A stretch of 64,000 nt of DNA, taken from assembly GCA_900618795.1 (NCBI GenBank), contig UYJD01000005.1, positions 769,570 through 833,569 on the forward strand, given 5' to 3'. This document shows, one piece after another, positions 12,501-22,210 of this stretch. The stretch's first letter is position 1. Each line of letters opens with the position of its first letter. The stretch is from Cyanodermella asteris (lineage: Eukaryota; Ascomycota; Lecanoromycetes; Ostropales; Stictidaceae). Below the pieces are notes generated by a model. The model worked only from the letters and a program-made list of their open reading frames with translations, was not told the origin of the DNA and did no database searches. A program made the translations under genes and the position numbers.

Positions 12501-12969
12501 GGCTGACAAAACCCGCTGACCCCAAGCCAGACTCTCGCATCACTATCTCTCGACTTTCGACACTGGCACGCCCTTCTCGCCTCTTACGCCTCCCAACTCC
12601 CCTGAGTACTCCAGTACCTGCACCCGACGTCCGTGCTGCTCCATCACGTTCTTCCCCAAATCCCTTCTCGCTGCGGCTCGTTCTTGGTCTGACTTTTGCT
12701 TCAATAATCAGGACGCTGCCGCCTGCTGCTGGTTACCACTTCCCCGGCACCCGCCCGCCCCAAACACCGCCTCCGATCTTATCTTGACCTCCACCGTTAC
12801 ACTTCTCCGCTTTCACCGACTTTCGGACTCGTCACCATACCTGCTCTGCTGCTTTGCAACAACACATCGTTCAACTCACTAGTCTATCCATTCCAGCAGC
12901 TACGGCATCCCTTCGCTTGACTTCTCGACTTCAACTCCCAGCGTGGAGGTGACGGCACCGCTCACCTTG
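9525..12969. other. Gene-poor 3.4 kb between F-box gene and sreA
   Basis: Divergent intergenic region. The left end should contain the F-box gene promoter and leader. From about 12530 to 12960 the plus strand becomes strikingly pyrimidine-rich, as is common in long fungal leaders, and probably belongs to the sreA promoter and 5' untranslated region. The middle (10.2-12.1 kb) holds only short overlapping open frames without family resemblance. Confidence 0.5.
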
Positions 12970-12978
12970 TTATCAGAC
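12970..12978 (-). promoter_or_regulatory. Candidate SreA/GATA binding site in the sreA leader
   Basis: Read on the minus strand the site is GTCTGATAA, eight of nine matches to ATCWGATAA, the motif reported for fungal SreA-type iron repressors. It ends 45 bp upstream of the sreA start codon. Autoregulation is an inference; a GATA core alone is common by chance. Confidence 0.3.
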
Positions 12979-13000
12979 TCACCTCAGACCTCGTTGTAGG

Positions 13001-13012
13001 ATGAAACGATAA
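13001..13012 (+). promoter_or_regulatory. Three-codon upstream ORF in sreA leader
   Basis: ATG-AAA-CGA-TAA lies 11 nt before the chosen sreA start codon at 13024. If the transcript begins upstream of 13001, scanning ribosomes would meet this ATG first, so it could reduce translation or push initiation to the next in-frame ATG at 13060. Confidence 0.35.
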
Positions 13013-13023
13013 CAACGGTTTCT

Positions 13024-15037
13024 ATGGTGGGATTGTGCATACAGCGATCTCCCCACATCATGCCTCTCCTCGAGCACTCAGAGAAGCCGCCTGACATGGC
13101 GCCGTCGCCTCGAATATCAGAGGACACTGGAGGTGGAAGCCGAGGCGTCAGCGCGGGACCTGAGACCGGCTCAAACGCGTTCCAGACAGCGTCACGGGGC
13201 CACGAAGAAGGTTCAGATGCTATGACTGGAGTTGAGTCTACATCTTCTGAGCCAGGAGACGGCTCACAACTTGTCGACTCACGACCTGCGCAGTCGGGAC
13301 AGACATGCTCGTATGTGAAGCATCTCATTCGCAGAGCATATCCGCTAACATGACGTGCAGTGATTGCGGAACATCTCAAACTCCTCTTTGGCGCAGATCA
13401 CCAGAAGGAAACACAATCTGCAACGCTTGCGGACTCTATCGCAAAGCACGGAACGCCCCGCGACCGACTGCTCTCAACAGGGTCGCTTCTGCCAACAAAC
13501 CTCCTCTCGATTCCAATCGTTCCGATCGTTCAACAAGCACATCGCCGTCGGTGGCAGCAGCAACGCTGTCTCTGGGAGCCCACGGCGGTTCATGTCCTGG
13601 AGGTGGCCAATGCAATGGCACAGGCGGCGCCGCGGGTTGTAACGGCTGCCCGGCTTACAACAATCGTCTGGCAAAGAAGGCACAAGCTACGAAGCAAGAA
13701 CAGCGCGCGGTTGTGACGGGCACGCCCTCGGCTAGCAGGAAGTTTACCGAGGCCGGAAACCCTACCATGAATGCATCAGATGAGCTGGACGATGATACCA
13801 GTGCGAGCGTTGCGACGCAAGAAGGCTCGGTATCGTCGGCGGCGGTGGGGACCGGCGAACTCTCGTGCAAGAATTGTGGGACCACCGTCACACCGTTGTG
13901 GCGACGTGACGAGCATGGACACACGATATGCAACGCCTGCGGCCTCTATCACAAACTACATGGTGTGCATAGACCGGTCGCAATGAAGAAGAGCACAATC
14001 AAGCGGAGGAAGCGCGTGGTTCCGGCACTGCAGGATCAGTTGGGAGCGGTCGAGCCTAATCAATTGCCTCGCAGTGCCATGGCGGGCTCGGTATCGCCAG
14101 AAAACTCTCCTGCAGCATCGCACGGCAACCGACTGCAAACTGAAGCCACCAATGCAGGGTCGCTCTCGGACGTCGGCCAACATGCTGCCCATGCAAGCCG
14201 AGAGCGGACACACACACCACTGCCAGCGCTAACGAATCGCCGTTTCGAACCTCCGGCAGTTGATTTTACGACCTACACACTTCCGAAACCTCAACAATCG
14301 CATTCACAGCCTTCTTCACAGTATCATACACAGCTTTCGACCCCGAACGACTTTCACGAGACCTTCAGGCACAACCAAATTCGCCTGCCCAGTCCGCTGC
14401 CACCCATCATGTCCCAATCTCAAGGCCAAGGTCTGCAGCTTCCGCATCATACATCTCCGCGCCTCCCTCCGATAGCTCAATCTCGTTCGCCTGTGTCTGG
14501 TGCCGCCGATGTGTCTTCGAAGGATCCAGCTCGGAAGCGCAGTTTTTCTGTTTCTGAAGGTGCTCATGGCTTATCAGATGCTGCAGGCCAGAGCGGCAAT
14601 CAGTCACGTGACAGTTCTCGAAACCCGAACTCCATTTCGTCTCTGTTGAACCCGCAACAGGGGAGCGGGCAATATGGATCTCATGGAGGTGAGTGGTTAG
14701 TCGAATCAAGACAAGCTGGGCATAGTGGACCTGGCCGATAGCGAGCGGGCATGATGACAGCTTAACCATGCTGACATGCTTGATCCCTGTGCCTCAGTTA
14801 ATGCTTCTCTCCCCTCAAATCTCGTTGTTAGAGTTTCGAATCGCTGACAGATCTATAGGTAACGTCGGTGGCAACGCCAAAATCGATCCTCTATTGACGC
14901 GAGCAGGTCTTACTTTGCCGCCGATTCAGAATGGAGAGAGTACCGAGCAAGCGCGAGAACGAGTTAGACGTGAAAGAGACCATTTGAGACAGCTACTAGC
15001 CGAAAAGGAAGCCGAACTGGCACGGCTTGGAGGTTGA
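13024..15037 (+). CDS. sreA: SreA-type GATA transcription factor, iron-uptake repressor
   Basis: Rebuilt from exons 13024-13310, 13361-14688 and 14859-15037 (introns 50 and 170 nt), giving 597 residues. Two GATA zinc fingers of the CX2C-X17-CX2C type sit at about 95-119 and 265-289 (TPLWRR, NACGLY in both). Between them is a cysteine-rich patch (Cys at about 174, 180, 189 and 192), the diagnostic feature of the SreA/SRE/Urbs1/Fep1 group, where it senses iron. The first intron splits finger 1 inside the CSDC motif. The last exon encodes a short coiled coil with [19 protein letters not shown]. In this family the protein represses siderophore and reductive iron uptake genes when iron is plentiful. 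No siderophore genes lie nearby. The start could instead be the ATG at 13060; both precede the fingers. Confidence 0.92.
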
Positions 15038-15486
15038 AGAGCTGACTCAGTCACGAATGCCGTGCAAACACGGTAGTAAAGAACGGGCCTGACCAACCGG
15101 GCCCACTTGCACGATTTTTTATGATGGCGAATGTACACTATGGGCGGATGAAAGCCCCAGTCGGGTGCCAGCGAGTCCACCAAACCTATGATATACCCAG
15201 TTGCGGCCGGCGCTCAGTCAATCGAAGCTTAAGCGCAACACGCGTTCAAATCACGATTCGTAAGAAATTGATAACTGAGGCGAGAGAAGCTTCAGCCCGA
15301 GAAGAGACTCGCAGTCTTGGTACAAAATACAAAATATGAACTGCCAAACGCGCTAACGGAAGCAACCCTCAAACCAACGCAGTCACGCAACTCCCCATAC
15401 GCAAACATCAGCTCCCAAAAACAAACGGTGGGTATCCAAATTCTTTGCCGCCATAACATCGCAACACGCTTTCCGGCTTGACCTCG
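15038..15486. other. Convergent 3' intergenic after sreA
   Basis: Contains the 3' untranslated regions of sreA (+) and the small unknown gene (-). No other structure seen. Confidence 0.5.
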
Positions 15487-15493
15487 TCAATTG

Positions 15494-15895
15494 TTACATC
15501 AAGCCTCCGTATATGCCCTGCTTCCTTCTCTCCTCTCTGTTCCAGTCCGCATCCCTGCCACCATAAGTGACCGTCCACTTCCCAAATGTGTTGCCCGGGG
15601 TATCTCTCGTCTTCGGGTGCTTGAAAGCAGAGAACAGTCTCGCGAATCCCTTTGGCTTGGGTGCCGGTGCCATTCCTGCTTCGCCTCGGCGTTCTGCGAG
15701 AATGCGGTCGCGCACTTCTGGCGGGATCTGGTTGCCGGCGGTTGTGGGCGGCAGGTAGTCGCTGAGCGAAACTGTGCTTTGCTGGCTGAGAGATATGGAC
15801 AGGCGGTTAGAGTTTGTGGATGTGGCGGTGGGGGTGCGAGTGCAGGGCTGGAATTGCTGCTGGTTGCAGGACTGGATTTGTGTTGGGGACGACAT
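15494..15895 (-). CDS. Small protein of unknown function
   Basis: Single exon, 133 residues from the ATG at 15895 (MSSPTQIQSC). The first 45 residues are Gln/Thr/Ser-rich and look disordered. The C-terminal half is charged and better ordered: IPPEVRDRILAERRGEAG, then KGFARLFSAFKHPK, then GKWTVTYGGRDADWNREER, ending QGIYGGLM. I do not recognise the family. The composition and absence of rival frames on the same strand suggest a real gene. An open frame extends 22 codons further upstream without an ATG, so this start is the natural choice. No membrane segment or signal peptide is visible. Confidence 0.55.
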   Translation of the reverse strand: MSSPTQIQSCNQQQFQPCTRTPTATSTNSNRLSISLSQQSTVSLSDYLPPTTAGNQIPPEVRDRILAERRGEAGMAPAPKPKGFARLFSAFKHPKTRDTPGNTFGKWTVTYGGRDADWNREERRKQGIYGGLM

Positions 15896-17038
15896 CGTGC
15901 GGAGTGTTTTCGTGAGTAAGAGAGGGTACGTGATTGTGGCAGCAATGGGTGGCAACTTCAAAGTGCTGTGTGACTAGAGGCGTCGGGATCTTAATCTCAA
16001 AGTGATGATAAACCCGTAGGCGATGAGTGTTCAAATAAAACACTAGTCAAGAAAACATCAAAGTCTGGTTGGATATGTGGAATGGGTGCGAGTCCTATAT
16101 ACCAGCCCCGACTTTACATAAACTTAGCACCAGACAAAGCTCGCAAGGGTTCGGGTGGGTCCCGGCCTGAGGCTCCCAACGTCCAGACGCCATGCAGTCT
16201 ACGGCGTCAGACAAGGGTCACGAGAATTTCGGAAGGCAACACGAATCAGCATCGGGATTGACCCATGTCATCACGATTACAATAAACGCCTAGCATACCT
16301 GGTGCTCAAAGGACACTGCAGAAACGGCTTAGCGTGCGAGCTCGGAGACCCTTTCAAGCATCGTTAATCACCGAGCATTTGGGCTCCTTAGAGGCGAGTC
16401 AGATAGGTGGTGTTTGATGCATGCGGTCAGCGAAGGATCCTCTGGAATGGACGAGTTTGAGCGACGGCGATTCGTTGCACGTCATAACCCAGTCGAGCTC
16501 GAAGCCGGGTCGGTTTTTAGCTCACTTTTCTGTTCCGATCTCGGCTGCCATTTTGTATCGGCCGAGCAGAGCCTGTGGATCCAAGATGGCCTGCTGCATG
16601 GCTTTCTTCGGACCTTTTTGTGCTTGGCTGCTTCGCTCCAGGCGGTACATGGCTTTTGATTAGGTGACTTCGACCAGCTGAAGGCCGACATCGTCCTGTG
16701 GATCCTTGAAACCGTGTGGCTGGGTCATGCACTGCTGAGCAGCATTAGTGGAACCGAGCTGCAGACTTGGGATGAAAGCTCGATCCGACCTCACCGGTAT
16801 CTCGTAGCGAAGCTTGAGGCGAATCGACAAGCATCCTCCTCAAGGCGTTTCTGGTTCAAGATTGGCCCACTTGTCGAAGGTCGTCAGTCCAGTACAGAAT
16901 CGGTAGAAGCAAAGCGATCGTGAACGTGCGCGGAAAAACACTTCTCCGGGATCCAGGATCTGCTCGCGCAGCATCTGCTTGCTGCATCATTTTCTGTAAT
17001 CCTAGCTTGCATGCATGCCTGCAATTCATGAAGCTTGA
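15896..17038. other. Intergenic, no recognisable gene
   Basis: Should include the promoter of the small unknown gene and perhaps an unresolved 5' exon of the Rpr2-like gene near 16900-17035. I could not place that exon with confidence. Confidence 0.45.
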
Positions 17039-17605
17039 TCCGTCATTCTGGATTCACGACGTCAAACCGAGGCGAGAGCCTCACATCTTGCCAGCATCGC
17101 TCGCTTTTACGCCGCGACACAACCCAGTGCATCCGCCTACTGGGGCTGCGAACTCACTGACCTGCGTGATGGATTCGAGACCACCCTGAAGAGTCCTTCT
17201 GACGGCATCTGTCGGGCTTGTGGGGCTCTGCTTCCAAAGCAAAGGGGCAATGCAAATACAAACATTACTGAAGTGTTCAATGCAGAGTCAGAAATGAACA
17301 TCGACCAACATGAAGGAGATCGGAAGAAGAGAAAGTCGGCTGCTAGTCATTTAGTTCCGCAGAAGGTTACGCTTTGTTCTCACTGTGGGAAATACACAAA
17401 ATATGTGGAAAAACCGCAACCAACCAAGCTTCGCAAGGCTGAAGGCTCGAATTCAGCGAAGCAAGACATGCTTCACCAAGCTATAGCTATGTCAACAACC
17501 CCGGCGACAGACGGTGCTTCAGAAACAAAGTCAAAGAGGAAGCCGAAGAAGGGCGGCCTGGCTGCTATGCTTGCCCGCTCAAAGGAGTCCAGCAGTGAAG
17601 TGTAA
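17039..17605 (+). pseudogene. Rpr2/SNM1-like RNase P/MRP subunit, truncated at 3' end
   Basis: One frame is open from just after a TGA at 17036 to TAA at 17603. It encodes HLASIARFYAATQPSASAYW, then the first half of a zinc ribbon (GICRACGALL), a basic linker, the second half (LCSHCGKY), and a Lys-rich C-terminus with GGLAAMLARSKESSSE. This order matches Rpr2/SNM1-type proteins that bind the RNA of RNase P or MRP and help process tRNA or rRNA precursors. No ATG begins the conserved part, so a 5' exon is missing from my model or lost. At the 3' end the last host base is G17600: the stop comes from TGTAACG, which looks like a retrotransposon LTR end, and the conserved C-terminal tail I expect in this family is absent. 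The upstream part could still be expressed. Confidence 0.5.
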
Positions 17606-17614
17606 CGCGGGCAC
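17601..17614 (+). mobile_element. Probable LTR end, cut by assembly gap
   Basis: Fourteen bases (TGTAACGCGGGCAC) are identical to those at 63956-63969. Identity starts exactly at TG in both places, as expected for an LTR terminus, and stops here because undetermined bases follow. An unassembled gap next to a repeat end is typical for retrotransposon insertions in short-read assemblies. The element itself is not visible, so its class is inferred. Confidence 0.5.
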
Positions 17615-17664
17615 NNNNNNNNNNNNNNNNNNNNNNNNNNNNNNNNNNNNNNNNNNNNNNNNNN
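17615..17664. other. Assembly gap (50 N)
   Basis: A run of 50 undetermined bases. The even length suggests a placeholder rather than a measured size; the true insert may be many kilobases. Confidence 0.98.
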
Positions 17665-19003
17665 GTCCCTGACGTCTGATCGGTCCTTCCTTTGTCCGTG
17701 ACATGAAGCATCCCGAAAGCCGCTAGGCTTTGGCGACCTTGCCCGGAAGCCGTGAGCACTCTACCGGCAAATGCATGCATAGAGTTCCTGCGAACGTGTT
17801 CTCTTTCGATCAAGACTCGACACTAGCATCAGCGACCCGACAGAGAATACTAGCCTTCCATCCTACATGATGGGCCGCACCAGGATGGAGACTATACTGC
17901 CGACCGCCTCGACTCTCCTGGCGTTACGCAGATCTCCTGAACGAAGCTAGCATTCTGACGCCCACGGAGAACTTTCTATTGCTCTAAGCGTCTCGATCAC
18001 CGACTAGACTCGCACTCTTCCAACTACTATGCTGACGCCCAATTCAGTGAGGGAGAGTATCACTCGTCAACGCAGTGCCATCAATCTCGGAGAGTCTACG
18101 TTGTGTGAGCAGAGCGGTGACTTTCGATATTGGCACAACGATCGTCAACGAATAGCAGTCCGGGAAAAGGGGCCAGATTCCTGCTATCATGCACATACAA
18201 TATACCAGCGTGAAAATGTGCAAATCGGCACTGGAATGACTCTCCGGGGCTCGAAATATACTTTAAACCTATTTCTGTACTTTGCGTATCAGCTGATTCG
18301 ACGCGTGTGGTACACTGCAAGGCTGTAGACATCTCGAAGACTTCAGCGAACTTATGCACTACTTCCGTGAGTAGCCACCTTCGGTGTTCAACAGCTATGG
18401 GCTACATCTCGGATTCCTGTTCTAGCTGCGGAACTTTCAGTGAGAGAATCGGCGTTGTTGATTCCGTTGGAAGGTCATTTGAACTACCTACAAAGATTCC
18501 TTCAATGTCATGACATCTCGAAATGCATCCCTACCAATCGACATCTCTACGAGGACTGTACTACTGACGCTAGATGCTGTTGATTGAAACGTTTGCATAA
18601 AATAAAATAGTTACCGCATATTCGGAGGGCTTGAATTAGATGACGATCATGGTGTGCAAGGTAGAGTCTCTATTGCTGACTCGGCCGTTGCGTGAACAAG
18701 TGATGAAACATCTGGCCCAGTGAATGACGCCGGGGTTGCGGAGCCGGACAAACCTCTGTTGCCGAACCACATTTCCGACACGAAGTTCGCCGCTGCCTTC
18801 GTGCAAGCTGCCTACGACGCGCCTCACACTCACGTCGCGCCCACATGCAATGCCATCTGAACACAAAGGCCCCTCCCGCTCCTTGACAGTTGTCGACGCC
18901 GCTGTACCCTGAACCTTTCCCACAACTAATCACAGAGGCCACCCTACTCTCCCAAGCATCTTCACAAGCTCCAATTTCTAGATCAAAATCTACCTGAGCC
19001 AAG
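17665..19003. other. Intergenic right of the gap
   Basis: No gene seen. The first bases after the gap do not repeat the sequence left of the gap, so no target duplication can be confirmed. The segment 18900-19003 should hold the elongin C promoter and leader. Confidence 0.45.
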
Positions 19004-19351
19004 ATGAACGGCGACAGAAAGCCAACGCCCAACGACAAGCCTCAGCCGCAGTACATCCGCTTGATCAGCACTGATGGCTTCGAGTTCATTGTACGACGCG
19101 AGGCCGCATTATGCAGTGGCATGATCAAGCGCATGCTGGAGCCGGGCAGCCATGGCGGGTTCAGCGAGTCGAAAACCAACTGTGTCGAATTTGGAGGCGA
19201 GGGTGGCATTACCGCCGCCGTCCTCGAGCTGGTCTGCGAGTACATGTACTACAACGAGCGCAACAAGACGCGCAAAGACGTGCCGGACATGGATATCCCG
19301 GCTGAGCTGTGCTTGCAATTGTTGATGGCCGCGGATTATCTGGAGCTCTAA
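19004..19351 (+). CDS. elc1: Elongin C (Skp1-like BTB/POZ fold)
   Basis: Single exon, 115 residues, the normal size for the family. After a 15-residue polar leader the Skp1/BTB fold begins with YIRLISTDGFEFIVRREAAL, followed by SGMIKRMLEPG, a loop, TAAVLELVCEYMYYNERN and the C-terminal IPAELCLQLLMAADYLEL, which matches elongin C endings almost residue for residue. Elongin C joins BC-box proteins to cullin-based ubiquitin ligases; in yeasts it works with Ela1 in removing stalled RNA polymerase II. Start is the first ATG in frame with a favourable AAGATGA context. Call is firm. Confidence 0.95.
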   Translation: MNGDRKPTPNDKPQPQYIRLISTDGFEFIVRREAALCSGMIKRMLEPGSHGGFSESKTNCVEFGGEGGITAAVLELVCEYMYYNERNKTRKDVPDMDIPAELCLQLLMAADYLEL

Positions 19352-20171
19352 AAGGTGGAAGACCAGGTCGAAAAATACCCAGCACAACAAGGCACAAAAT
19401 TCAGTAGCACGCTGTGCATAGTGGCAGACCAGGCCGTCTTCTTTCCCGCATTATACCCTCAAAGCTTGGCCCACGTCGCTTAGCATTCAGAGCACGGCAG
19501 AGCTTTTGGCAGCTCCTTCGGTCACTGGCATGAACCACAAGTGGGTAAGGTCTTTTGCAATCACCCTACTTGACGATGTCCCCATGCGGTATCGTGACTG
19601 ACCATCTCAAGCATATGCATTCCGACCTTTGCTCCATGGCCGAATGTCTATAGTAGATGGAAGATCAACCCAACTTCATCTATCAGGTGGCTTTCTTCCG
19701 AATAGATCGCTGTCTTCCTTCCATTGAAGTACAGACATGCAAAATCCCGGGAAGATGCAGTCCCGGCTCGAAAGGCGCAGACGGACTTGCTGCGCTGAGC
19801 TCATTACAAGTCCAATACGGACAAATCAAATTCAGACACCTGCAGCTTACATTCTTATGGCTGCACGTTGCTCGTCATTTGCTATCGTGGCTCGCACTGA
19901 CGCGAGAATGCTTGTGATACCATCCTACTTTTATGCTTGTGTCATCCCCTGCGAAAGCAGAATGCCAGCCATAAATTGAGTTAACCGTCGATGCCTTCGG
20001 CCATGGCGGCAAACTTACTGAGGGTTGGAAGATTATACCGCTCTCTCCGTCAGACAGGCCGACTTGCTTTCAGTGCGAGCTTGGCCTCAATCAACCGGAG
20101 TACATATCTGTCCGTATTCATACAATCAATTACATCGTTCGGCACGAACCGTGGCTTTTCCCAGATTGCCA
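19352..20171. other. Convergent 3' intergenic
   Basis: Lies between the elongin C (+) and Sen54 (-) 3' ends. Short open frames only; nothing recognised. Confidence 0.5.
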
Positions 20172-21560
20172 TCATTTGCCTCGCCCTCTACCACCTCTCC
20201 CCCCTCGCCCGCCTCGCCCGCCACCCCTGCCACCTCGCTTGCCTCCCTTGTTGCCGAACTTAGTCCGACCAGCCCCGGCGTACAGCTTCTCCCTTCCAAA
20301 TCCAGCGTCAGCTACCCGTAGATAGCTGATGAGCCCCTGATCGACGACTGCCAAGATTACATTGCGATATCCATGCTTCAATCTCGCATACATCCTGCCA
20401 GCATTGTCGTTCTCCGGCGCAGGATATGGAGGAGCGTATGGAGTGCTGGCCAATAGTCCGTCCAGCTGTTCAATCGTCGACACTGTCTCGTCTCGAGCAT
20501 CAACAACAGCTATCCGAAAATCTGGTGGACCAGGATTCGATTTCTTGAAGCCTTCGCGGGACTTGTAGACGTAGTATGCCACCCGTATTGGATCTCGCGG
20601 GTCGTCTTGTCCGGTCGCTAGTTCTGGGTCTTCTCTCGAGGTCGGGAGTGTTGGATCATGCCAGGCCACGATTTCGAGTCGCTTGTATATCTCCTGATAA
20701 CTTCTAAACGGTCCTTGGCCTCGTAAAGGTACACCTGAAGGCCGTCCATCGTCTGCTCGAGAAAGCAGAGAATATAGCCAACTCCACGCCGAATTCCTCT
20801 CTTCAGTCTCCATCGGTCTTTGCCGCGGCGCAATTTCGTCCCCATCATAATTCTCCGCCTCCCAGGCCGGCCCCCGAAAAACCGCAAAGCCCGCCCTCTT
20901 CAGGTTCGCGTAAACATTATACCTCTCCAAGCTCACGCCCCGCACCGTATCACCCACATAAACGGCATACGCAGTCTGCAAACTAAACGCGACAACCTCC
21001 TTCCCCCGCCCCTCGCGCTCCCCATCCTCGCCATCCTCGCCATCCGCATCCTCGCCGTCATCTCCGTCCCCTCCGACGATCCCCTCCCACCTGACATCCA
21101 GATCCCCCCTCTCGACCAGATACAGCGCCTCCTCCGGCCTCAACCACGTGCCCCGCCGATCCGCCCGCCCCACCGTCTGGAAAGCCTTCCCCGTCGGCTT
21201 CGGCACCCGCGTCAGGCCCGTGGCGTCGTCGTAGACGCCCTCGACACGCTTCGTCGGCTGGTGCACGCGGACGTGGCTCAGCGCGTGGTGCATCTCCGCG
21301 CGGGAGTTGGAGAGGATGTCGGCCTGCGTCGCCGTTCCGTGGGGTTCGAAATCCTTTTCGCCGCGGCGGGGGAGAGACGAAGTCGTCGTGACGGCGGAGG
21401 TGGTGGTGGTGATAGCAGCGGAGGCAGAGCCGGCTTTCGGTTTCTTGGAGAGGAGGGAGCGCAAGGCGGAAAAGTCCGGGGCCGTGTCGTCTTCGGCGGA
21501 GGAGTTGGGGGCGGAGGAGGAGGAGAAGGGGCGGATCGTGTCTTCGTCGGCGTCGGCCAT
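20172..21560 (-). CDS. sen54: tRNA-splicing endonuclease subunit Sen54
   Basis: Single exon, 462 residues. Sen54 is a structural subunit of the nuclear (or mitochondrial-surface in yeast) endonuclease that cuts introns from precursor tRNAs together with Sen2, Sen34 and Sen15. The Sen54 N-terminal domain is at about 60-150 (KDFEPHGTATQADILSNSR, GTWLRPEEALYLVERGDLDV). The C-terminal region contains LQTAYAVYVGD and the LERYNVYANLKRAGFAVFR motif shared with the catalytic subunits' fold. An acidic stretch (GDDGEDADGEDGEDGER) interrupts the middle. The last 28 residues form a Gly/Arg-rich RGG-type tail, which I do not expect in this family. Coding DNA is GC-rich at the 5' end. Family call is firm. 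Confidence 0.92.
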   Translation of the reverse strand: MADADEDTIRPFSSSSAPNSSAEDDTAPDFSALRSLLSKKPKAGSASAAITTTTSAVTTTSSLPRRGEKDFEPHGTATQADILSNSRAEMHHALSHVRVHQPTKRVEGVYDDATGLTRVPKPTGKAFQTVGRADRRGTWLRPEEALYLVERGDLDVRWEGIVGGDGDDGEDADGEDGEDGEREGRGKEVVAFSLQTAYAVYVGDTVRGVSLERYNVYANLKRAGFAVFRGPAWEAENYDGDEIAPRQRPMETEERNSAWSWLYSLLSRADDGRPSGVPLRGQGPFRSYQEIYKRLEIVAWHDPTLPTSREDPELATGQDDPRDPIRVAYYVYKSREGFKKSNPGPPDFRIAVVDARDETVSTIEQLDGLLASTPYAPPYPAPENDNAGRMYARLKHGYRNVILAVVDQGLISYLRVADAGFGREKLYAGAGRTKFGNKGGKRGGRGGGRGGRGGRGGRGRGK

Positions 21561-22210
21561 GGCGGGAAGCTTGGAGGCGAGGATGGAGGTGGTGGTACGA
21601 GTTGGGGGTTGTTGGGGTGGGGATCTGGCGATGCTGAAGAATGTGGGTGGTTCAACCCAGGTATTTTTCGTGTCGCGAAAGGTTACGGCGTCGGAGTTAT
21701 TGGTCCTGAACGTCGAGTGAGGTAATGTTGGTCTATCTTGCGAGTATGTCGGACTTTAATGAGGCGATTCGATGGAAAGTATTGCGTGTACCTCGACGGT
21801 GCGTCCAGAGCTGTGAAATCAATTGTTTCATAACATAAATTCCGAAACAATTGAGTAGAACGGAGCTGGCTCCGCAACTCCATCAAGAGTCATGAAATAC
21901 AATAATGACTCCAAAGCCTACAGCTTGAGCACGGGCGGCACTTGTGAGGTTTGAGTTGCAGTCCCTATGCCAAATTCGACATACGTGCACGGTGTACCGA
22001 ACTTTGCGACAAGCTCCGGTCTCCCGTCGAACAAAAAGCTCCGAGTTATTGAACTAGTATGGCACTATTCGATCATGATTCGACCATCAAGGTGCAGAGG
22101 ATTTATTTCCAATTATTTAATCTGATAAGCATAGAATGCAAGCTTGCGACGCAAACATATTTCTCCCAATCGCTTCCGATGTCTCGTAAAATCTTGTCGT
22201 GACTTGCGCT
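21561..22210. other. Intergenic: Sen54 promoter and kinase 3' region
   Basis: Both neighbours are on the minus strand. A perfect ATCTGATAA (22120-22128) occurs here, about 560 bp upstream of the Sen54 start; one such site per window is expected by chance. Confidence 0.5.

Noticed and set aside
13000-17605. Siderophore or secondary-metabolite cluster around sreA
   Set aside because: No synthetase, transporter or oxidoreductase gene lies within reach; the neighbours are an unknown small gene and an Rpr2-like gene.
22120-22128. Perfect ATCTGATAA SreA-type site
   Set aside because: About one such match is expected by chance in 64 kb, and the neighbouring genes (Sen54, HAL-type kinase) have no link to iron.
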